Positions 56,351 through 64,000 of a DNA stretch of 64,000 nt are shown here, in pieces. The DNA is from Girardinichthys multiradiatus (lineage: Eukaryota > Chordata > Actinopteri > Cyprinodontiformes > Goodeidae). A program made the translations under genes and the position numbers. Position 1 is the stretch's first letter, and every line of letters begins with the position of its first letter. A model generated the notes under the pieces. That model saw nothing but the letters and a program-made list of their open reading frames with translations, was not told the DNA's origin and made no database searches. The DNA lies in NCBI RefSeq assembly GCF_021462225.1, contig NC_061804.1, positions 12,034,740 through 12,098,739 on the forward strand, written 5' to 3'.

Positions 56351-57290
56351 AAATTCAATTCAGTTGTATTTATATAGCGCCAATTCACAACACATGTTGT
56401 CTCAAGGCTCTTCACAAAGTCAGTTCAATCGAATTGTACAGATTTCAACTCCTGTTCATATATTCCAATTAATCCTAACTATCAAATAGTCAGATTCAGT
56501 TATTTATTCAAATTGGATAAAACGTTTTTCTATCTAAGGAAACCCAGCAGATTGCATCCAGTCAGTGACTTGCAGCATTCACTCCTCCCGGATGAGCATG
56601 TAGAGACAGTGGACAGTCACTGGCGTTGACTTTGCAGCAATCCCTCATACTGAGCATGCATGTAGCGACAGTGGAGAGGAAAAACTCCCTTTTAACAGGA
56701 AGAAGCCTTCAGCAGAACCAGGCTCAGTGTGAGTGGCCATCTGCCACGACCGACTGGGGGTTTGAGAGAAGAGAGCAGAGACACAAAGAGAACAAAGAAG
56801 CACTGATCCAGGAGTACTTTCTATGGGACGGAAAAGTAAATGTTAATGGATGTAGCTCCTTTAGTCGTTTCACCTAGAAAGAAAGAACATATAAACTCTG
56901 AGCCAGTTTTCAAGGTTAGAGTCTGAAAGAGAGCACATACAGTTAGTCACAGTAGAAGCTCAGTCAATCGCCATGTCTAGGAGAGAGAAAGGGTTGAACA
57001 CTAAAAGACAGGGCTATGTGGATCATCTGTAGAGGGTGAGCATTAAGTTGTTGCCAGCAGAAGTTTGGACGATGCCCCTCTCCAGAAAGGTGTCACAGGT
57101 AGACACAGAGCCAGGCCAGGTGTAGCTTCTAGGAAGAGAGAAGAGAAAGAACAAAAAGTTAAAAACTGAAATTACTGCAAATAATGCAAAATTGGAGAGT
57201 AGTATGAGAATGTAGCAGAGAGAATGAAAGTGGTCATTATGTCCTCCAGCAGCCTAAGCCTATAGCAGCATAACTACACAGATAGTTAAG
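56351..57290 (-). mobile_element. L2-type 3' module, third copy
   Basis: Minus-strand copy of the module at 35295-36355: tail AATTCAATTCAG at 56353, then 'TATATAGCGCCAATTCACAA', 'AAAACTCCCTTTTAACAGGA', 'GACGATGCCCCTCTCCAG', 'AGCAGCCTAAGCC' and 'TAGCAGCATAACTACACAGA' at the far end. An ORF at 56626-56877 also appears, with near-identical protein, in both other copies because the module is conserved, not because it encodes a known protein. Confidence 0.75.
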
Positions 57291-58672
57291 ATTGATAAAT
57301 GTTGAGCATTGGCCAAATTATCATCCAGTCTTCCAGGTTGTACTAGAATAACTCTCTGAAACAAACATTTTCACCCAATTAGAGACATGAGATGTTTCCT
57401 GGGGAGGTCGAGCTGCTGGAGAAGCAGGCAGATGGGACGTGCTGACACGGATCCATCCTGCAGAACCGCTGCTCTTCATCTGCAAACAGATGGGACTGAA
57501 TAGGCTGTCTCCTCTATGCCAACTGATTAACCCTTAAATCACAGTTAGATTTAAAATTAATCAGCTTTGTTAACAGCATAATACAGAGTAATTATAGTCA
57601 TTTCGTGTTAAATCATAGAGGGGATAAACTGGAGTTTATAGATTAAATCAATTACTCCCATGGAAATAATGTGATATATGAACAGTCCATATGTCTGGTT
57701 TTTTGGCAGTAATGCAGCCAGCCTTGTGTTTTTCTCTCTTTTCTCAGCAAACTTTCTGTCTGATCCTGAAGAAACGGCGGCGGTAATTGGTCAGGTAAAG
57801 GCGTACAGATTAGGAAGGATCTCCTCTGGTCTAAACCAAAAGGGTAAATTAACTAAATCAATGAGAAATGCCAGCTCGTTATGGTTTTAATAATGCACAA
57901 AGGAGAAATTAAATATTAATGAGCATTTTATTAAGTGCTTATTTATTAAAAGGATGAGAGGCAACTTCATTAATTTTTTAAAAAGGGGAATCACCACAGG
58001 AATTATTATGAAGGTGTTTATTTTTGCCCAACAATAAGATGCTCAAAAGGACACATGTTGAATGTCTATACATGAAGCTTAGAAGGTGATATGATAAATA
58101 TATTAAAATGAGCTTTATTATCCTGTGCCTACTGCTTGGATTACAGCCATGCAGGGCTGTAATTTCTCCAGAACCACAGTGAAACAATCACAAAGACTTA
58201 ACCACAGTTGTGTAAACTTTGCATATCTGCTGTAGTCATAATATCTAACAGAAATTGACTTTGTTTAAAAAAATGTCTAAGAAGAAGGAGATGGTGTTAA
58301 TGTCTCTGTCCGTAAGAACTCAGAAATACTCTGTGACTCCTGGCAAATAACAGCTGAAGCCTCTTCTGGGTGGACTTTGCATGTGTGGATTTTTTCTGGG
58401 TGGATCAGGACAACATGTATGAAGAAGACACAAAAAGTCAATTATTTTGCCAACAGCCAACACCTGATTGTTGTGGTGCTCAGGTGAAACATCAGAGGCA
58501 CATTTGACAATAATTATGAGAAATTTCAGGCAGTTTGTGTCTTTTTTATTCAAGTCCTGGACAGTTAAAAGAGTAAACAATGTTCAATAAAATAAATGTT
58601 TTTAAAATCAAAACATACAGTATTAAAAAAACAGCACAACTATATATAAAAGATGGTTTATTACAGGGCAAT
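57291..58672. other. No gene recognised; one candidate short exon
   Basis: Mostly AT-rich. At 57748-57794 a 47-base segment is bounded by a good polypyrimidine acceptor (TTTTCTCAG) and a strong donor (CAG|GTAAAG). Without a partner exon or homology I do not call it a gene. Confidence 0.35.
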
Positions 58673-58813
58673 GATGGATGGATGGATGGATGGATGGATG
58701 CATGGATGGATGGATGCATGGATGGATGGATGGATGGATGGATAGATGGATGCATGGATGGATGGATGGATGGATGGATGGATGGATGGATGGATGGATG
58801 GATGGATGGATGG
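58673..58813. repeat. (GGAT)n microsatellite, about 35 units
   Basis: Near-perfect GGAT tetramers with a few GCAT and AGAT variants, about 140 bp. The ORFs on both strands are translations of the repeat. Such tracts often grow from the GGAT tails of fish retroposons. Confidence 0.95.
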
Positions 58814-59991
58814 TCTCTGGACAAACTGATCATTTTGCATACTTTCCTCACCTTGAAAACACTAATCAAAGTTCCTGATTGTTCTGACTTTTCATCACAA
58901 TGTGATCCCTGTAATTATTATTAGTAAATATTAATAATTTAAAATTTAAATGTAAAAGTGAACCAATTTTAATAATTAGCATCCCTTGTAAGGTCTGTTC
59001 CTGCTCACTGGAGGAACTTGGTGAGAAGCAACACAGAAACCTGAGTTTTTTATTTAGATGCGCCTTCACAAACAATAGAAAATGGGCTGCATGCCATTCC
59101 TGTCCAAACAGTTTGAATCAGATATCTCCTTCTCCCTTTGGTATCCTGCCTCACCCCAGTGTGCACAGCTGGTGTGTAATTGGTCAATCTGTGCTCAGAT
59201 TGGGTACAATTGGTGGCTGTGACACCAACCAGGCTTGGAGCCTCAAAGAGCCCAGAGACTTCTTCTTTTAACATCAGGTGAAAGTAAAAAATCTGAAAAA
59301 CTGCACAGATCCAATTAATTACAAAGGTTTGGGCACTTATGCATATAAGAAGGAAACATATTCCCATCAATGGCACTGGTATAAAAACTGGAAGGGGAAC
59401 CTCACAAGAACATCTGTAAAGTATTTCAAATCACTGCTGCAATTTAAGTGGAATTCTTTGTTTCTTCCTGGTTCTGAATGAATGAAACAGACATGTAGGT
59501 GGAGAAAAATACCTCCATATGAGCTCATTTCATGTTAGTGCATAATTGTACTGCAATATTTTTTTCTTCTTGAGTCAGTGCCTGCAAGACACAAAGGTTC
59601 CATTTATGCAGCTCTTGCCATAAATAGAAACATGTCACCCCTTGTAGGCAAACCCCCCACCCCTTTAAATTCAAGGCTGGCCTAATCCCTGAGCAGAGCT
59701 GAGAGCTGTGCAGTGCTGAAATCTCACTGTAAGGGAGTGCACCAGTAAACGCTTTGATTCTGCACAACACTTACTGAACCGAGCCAATGAAGCCTGGCTC
59801 ATGGCTCCAGTTTTTTGTTTCTACCCGACATGTTTCACTCACTCACACAACTGTTTCTGAGCAATCTGGAACAAGTTGTTCACTTGACCTCTAATGTGCA
59901 CTCACCTTGTAGCTCTTCACTCTGGAAAATAGATATTATTTATGAACACACATACAGATATACAACAGGTGAAATAGGTATAAAACACCAA
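58814..59991. other. No gene recognised
   Basis: No ORF over 108 codons, no domain, no recognised repeat. Confidence 0.4.
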
Positions 59992-61313
59992 TGTTGTAAC
60001 TAAATATATTTCAACATGAAATTCTCCCAGATACGTGTACCAACTCATCCAGTTCACACATCCATTTTGGTCGCACCTTTTGACATGCGCAGCTCAACAG
60101 GCGTCGCAGCTCTGACGTCACCAAGAGTATAAACCAGCCGAGGGGGAAAGTGTCGTCGCCATTTGACAGGACAGCGCAACGGAGGCGCATATCTGGAGAG
60201 ACAAAAGCTCGCTGGTGAACTTTTGCTCCACAAGGCCATTCCTGGAAGAGCTTAAAAGCTGGAAATCTGTCTGATACAAGACAATCAGCAGATTTATTTG
60301 CTGATCGAAGACCACGCCAACACCCAGCGCAGGTGGAAACCCACAGAGGTTCTATTTCAAAGAAGATGAGTTTCCTCCCTCCTTGTTGATCCAGTCGACT
60401 AAAGGTTCCTCATAATCTTCCCCTCCTGGACGGAGGAGAAGTTACCGTTTTTTCTTAATTTGATCACGGAGGCGTGGTCTCCCCCCCCCCCCCTCATTTT
60501 TCTTCAGACCTGATCCATCCTCAACCGGTGGAGAGAATAAATCAATGTAGTTAATCTAAGGTATCTACTGATTGAAGTGTTTTATGCTGAGCTATGTTTT
60601 GATTTGCTGCTGAATCATGTGTGTTTTGTCCGGTTGATCCCAAATCAGCCAGGAGTTAGAAGTTGGACTTTTAAAAGTTTTTCATCCAAAGCAACTGAGG
60701 TCTGGGCCTCGCCTGACCACTCTTTGTTCCAGTTTTATTGCTGGAGATTTTCCACTGAGATCCCGCCTCAGAGTTTATGACCCTTTGTCAAGATTTGGGG
60801 CAATCAGCTGTACGGCTAAAGGGGCGTGGCCCCACCGTTTTATCAGCTGATCGCTGCGATCGCGACATCAACACCAGGAGGACATCTTTCCATTTAACCC
60901 AAATTACAAATTTTTTCCATAAAACTACTGGTTTGATCTTCATGCACACTAAATGCGCATATATTTTTGTTTTATTATTATTGTTAGGTAGTCATTTTTA
61001 TTCCCTTTGTGTAGAATGGTGCTTGTTAGGCGTTTGTGTTTATTTCGTGCAAGAGTGATTTATCTGTCAAAACAAGGTCAAAGATCCTCCAGCTTTCAGT
61101 GAAGCGGTTGAATAAACAGGGACAGTTTGTGGTTTTGGTTAATAATTAATAATTATTAAAGAGCTTTGAGCCCGTAATCACACCAGAGGACATCTCTGAT
61201 TTCTATTCGTAAGTAATGATTTTTGGTTAAGAATAAAATTTTTGTTTTCAAATTATGATTGAAAATTATAATTCTTGATAAATATTAATTAATCAATAAT
61301 CATAATCCTTACA
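59992..61313 (+). mobile_element. Long LTR, family gamma
   Basis: From TGTTGTAACTAAATA (59992) to AATAATCATAATCCTTACA (61313), about 1.32 kb. Its last part is homologous to the inverted copy 40461-41900, and both carry the same CRE-TATA promoter near their start. It contains a C13 run at 60481-60493 and GAATAAA hexamers (60535, 61109). No target duplication was found: the right side abuts a Tc1-like remnant. Confidence 0.6.
60113..60133 (+). promoter_or_regulatory. LTR core promoter: CRE plus TATA
   Basis: TGACGTCA (60113-60120), seven bases, then TATAAA (60128-60133). Same order and nearly the same spacing as in the inverted LTR at 41725-41746. Confidence 0.7.
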
Positions 61314-61603
61314 CATGCAAAGAAATCAAACCACAGATGTCCATAAATTATGTGTTAAAATGAAATAACAGGGAAAAAATATTAAACACATGAAGAAAGG
61401 GAGGACCAATGTGGCTTGGAAAGTCACGACACCAACTGAAATCCACCTGTTATAATAAGGCAATCCTACTTACTGCAAATAAGTATCAGCTGGTTCAGTT
61501 TCAAGTGTTGGCCTACAGAAAGTTGTCTCATTACCAAGATCTCACACAGAAAACATCTCATGATGGGCAAAACCAATGAGCTCATAAGACCTTATCAACC
61601 TTA

Positions 61604-63213
61604 CAGGTGCTTCTCAAAATATTAGCATATTGTAATAAAGTTCATTATTTTCCATAATGTCATGATGAAAATTTAACATTCATATATTTTAGATTCATTG
61701 CACACTAACTAAAATATTTCAGGTCTTTTATTGTCTTAATACGGATGATTGTGGCATACAGCTCATGAAAACCCAAAATTCCTATCTCACAAAATTAGCA
61801 TATTTCATTCGACCAATAAAAGAAAAGTGTTTTTAATACAAAAAACGTCAACCTTCAAATAATCATGTACAGTTATGCACTCAATACTTGGTCGGGAATC
61901 CTTTGGAAGAAATGACTGCTTCAATGCGGCGTGGCATGGAGGCAATCAGCCTGTGGCACTGCTGAGGTCTTATGGAGGCCCAGGATGCTTCGATAGCGGC
62001 CTTTAGCTCATCCAGAGTGTTGGGTCTTGAGTCTCTCAACGTTCTCTTCACAATATCCCACAGATTCTCTATGGGGTTCAGGTCAGGAGAGTTGGCAGGT
62101 CAATTGAGCACAGTGATACCATGGTCAGTAAACCATTTACTAGTGGTTTTGGCACTGTGAGCAGGTGCCAGGTCGTGCTGAAAAATGAAATCTTCATCTC
62201 CATAAAGTTTTTCAGCAGATGGAAGCATGAAGTGCTCCAAAATCTCCTGATAGCTAGCTGCATTGACCCTGCCCTTGATAAAACACGGTGGACCAACACC
62301 AGCAGCTGACACGGCACCCCAGACCATCACTGACTGTGGGTACTTGACACTGGACTTCTGGCATTTTGGCATTTCCTTCTCCCCAGTCTTCCTCCAGACT
62401 CTGGCACCTTGATTTCCGAATGACATGCAGAATTTGCTTTCATCCGAAAAAAGTACTTTGGACCACTGAGCAACAGTCCAGTGCTGCTTCTCTGTAGCCC
62501 AGGTCAGGCGCTTCTGCCGTTGTTTCTGGTTCAAAAGTGGCTTGACCTGGGGAATGCGGCACCTGTAGCCCATTTCCTGCACACGCCTGTGCACGGTGGC
62601 TCTGGATGTTTCTACTCCAGACTCAGTCCACTGCTTCCGCAGGTCCCCCAAGGTCTGGAATCGGCCCTTCTCCACAATCTTCCTCAGGGTCCGGTCACCT
62701 CTTCTCGTTGTGCAGCGTTTTCTGCCATACTTTTTCCTTCCCACAGACTTCCCACTGAGGTGCCTTGATACAGCACTCTGGGAACAGCCTATTCGTTCAG
62801 AAATTTCTTTCTGTGTCTTACCCTCTTGCTTGAGGGTGTCAATAGTGGCCTTCTGGACAGCAGTCAGGTCGGCATTCTTACCCATGATTGGGGTTTTGAG
62901 TGATGAACCAGGCTGGGAGTTTTAAAGGCCTCAGGAATCTTTTGCAGGTGTTTAGAGTTAACTCGTTGATTCAGATGATTAGGTTCATAGCTCGTTTAGA
63001 GACCTTTTTAATGATATGCTAATTTTGTGAGATAGGAATTTTGGGTTTTCATGAGCTGTATGCCAAAATCATCCGTATTAAGACAATAAAAGACCTGAAA
63101 TATTTCAGTTAGTGTGCAATGAATCTAAAATATATGAATGTTAAATTTTCATCATGACATTATGGAAAATAATGAACTTTATCACAATATGCTAATATTT
63201 TGAGAAGGACCTG
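61604..63213 (-). mobile_element. Young Tc1-like transposon with 200-bp TIRs
   Basis: Long terminal inverted repeats, 61604-61805 and 63014-63213, start CAGGT(G/C)CTTCTCAAAATATT and differ at only a few sites (about 2% by eye). They are flanked by TA duplications (61602-61603; 63214-63215). The 1.61-kb length, TA target and single minus-strand transposase gene are those of an autonomous Tc1 element. It inserted into the older Tc1-like copy. Confidence 0.95.
61881..62885 (-). pseudogene. Tc1-like DD34E transposase, one nonsense mutation
   Basis: From the ATG at 62885 the frame runs 261 codons to a TGA at 62102-62100, then continues in phase for 72 more codons to a normal stop at 61881: 334 codons in all, the usual Tc1 length. 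Domains: paired-like HTH 1 (LTAVQKATIDTLKQEGKTQK ... SAVSRHL, 7-43), a basic GRKKYGRKR hinge (49-57), HTH 2 (66-107), catalytic Asp148 in LFSDES, Asp238 in FQHDLAPAH and, beyond the stop, Glu273 in SPDLNPIEN, spaced as DD34E. The stop sits where the family has Trp (WP-NSPDLNP), so a single G-to-A change explains it. No frameshift was found. The transposase cuts and pastes at TA. The 261-residue product would lack the third catalytic residue. Confidence 0.95.
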
Positions 63214-64000
63214 TATAGTTGCAAAACATGCTGATGGCTTTGGTTACAGAAGGATTCTCCAAACTGCTGAAAGTTCCAGTGAGCACTGTTGGTGCCATAA
63301 TCTGGAAGTGGAAGAACATCATTGCACCATAAAATGACCTAGTGATTCCCGCAAGATTTCAGACAGAGGAGCGACAAGTTATCAGAAGACATGTCCAAGA
63401 GCTTCAGAAAGACCTGGAATTAGCAGGTATAATTGTTTCAAAGAAAGAAAGTAATGCACTCAAGTAAGCATGCTCACTACGCAAGACTCCACTGCTGAAG
63501 AAAAAAGCATTTTGAACTGCCTTTAAAGTGTGTTAAACAAGCCTGTGAAATACTAGGGGAATATAGTTTGGTCAGATGAGAGCAAAGCTAAACTCTTTGA
63601 ATGTCTGAATAAACACCATGTCTGGAGATCAAAAACCACTGCATATTACCCCTAAAACACTATACCAAAGGTTTGGAGGTAGGAACATCATGGTATGTAG
63701 CTCATGTTCAGCATAAAGCCATGACAGACTTCATCCAACTGAACAAATAGTAAGTGGACGAATGTTCCAAAACACTTGAGAAAAATCTGCTGTCTTCTAC
63801 CTGGATGTTAAGGATGAAACAAGGGTGGAAGTTTCAGGAAGATCATAAACACACACCAAGGAAAACTCTCAGTTGGTTTCAGAGAAAGAAAATAGAGCTA
63901 CTAGAGTGGCCCAGCCAATCACCTGACCTGAATCCTACAGATCTATGGACAAAACTAAAGCCCAGAGTTCATAGAAAGGACCCATAGAACCTTCAGGATT

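Larger units (their letters stand above)
61314..64000 (+). pseudogene. Old Tc1-like element, host of the younger insertion
   Basis: Plus-strand Tc1-like copy in two parts, 61314-61603 and 63216-64000, running off the window end. The first part has 'GTATCAGCTGGTTCAGTTTC' and 'TCATGATGGGCAAAACCAAT'. The second reads through the transposase: SKLLKVPVSTVGAIIWKWKN, then 'GACAGAGGAGCGACAAG', VWSDESKAKLFE-like (first catalytic Asp, near 63570), 'GGTTTCAGAGAAAGAAAATAGAG', and [10 protein letters not shown] (63910s). Small deletions and substitutions break every frame, and the second catalytic Asp region is altered. Removing the younger element restores the expected sequence around CCTTA|TAGTTGC. Confidence 0.85.

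Noticed and set aside
58546..58924. ORFs with MDGW or HPSI peptide repeats
   Set aside because: Translations of the (GGAT)n microsatellite on both strands.

Overview
The window looks like a percomorph-type teleost fish genome. It is AT-rich, full of CA/GT and GGAT microsatellites, and packed with fish-typical transposable elements: Tc1/mariner, hAT, L2-clade and L1 LINEs, tRNA-derived SINEs, Gypsy-like LTRs and endogenous retrovirus sequence. There is one convincing host coding segment. It is the first coding exon of an AMPA-type glutamate receptor gene (gria4) on the minus strand at 1115-1205, ending in a perfect GTGAGT donor. The rest of that gene would lie to the left of base 1. Everything right of about 1.6 kb is therefore 5' flanking or intergenic DNA of gria4, unless unseen upstream exons exist.

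Layout. 1-1.6 kb: gria4 intron 1, exon 1 and GC/GA-rich 5' region. 1.7-14.2 kb: Tc1-like remnants, a 5'-truncated Gypsy element (2187-3350) and a solo LTR with perfect 5-bp TSDs (12514-13048). 14190-19281: a complete LTR-to-LTR endogenous retrovirus on the minus strand (TSD CATTA, tRNA-Tyr-type primer site, about 1.7% LTR divergence). Its only substantial ORF encodes an Env transmembrane subunit. 21.4-25.8 kb: decayed Tc1-like elements, one split by a hAT-like element with an 8-bp TSD. 26.0-30.3 kb: an L1 element broken by two independent solo LTRs, each with perfect 5-bp TSDs. 30.3-32.3 kb: a long LTR-like repeat carrying a SINE with 14-bp TSDs. 33.7-37.6 kb: an L2-clade LINE with an SGNH-esterase ORF1 and an endonuclease/RT ORF2, interrupted by an antisense retroposon. 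38-48 kb: Tc1-like remnants and a 1.44-kb solo LTR with 4-bp TSDs. 48.7-50.9 kb: a second L2 copy. 51.3-54.1 kb: a SINE, an internally deleted LINE and an unclassified repeat. 54.8-57.3 kb: an inverted relative of the 30-kb LTR plus an L2-type 3' module. 60.0-64.0 kb: another CRE/TATA long LTR, then an old Tc1-like element into which a young Tc1-like DD34E element has jumped. The young transposase is broken by a single nonsense codon.

The DNA between these features shows no exons, RNA genes or conserved signals that I can support. The main value of the window is a readable insertion stratigraphy (at least seven insertions with matching target duplications) and the retroviral env ORF that stays open inside an otherwise gutted provirus. 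Family assignments come from reading motifs by eye. No database search was run.
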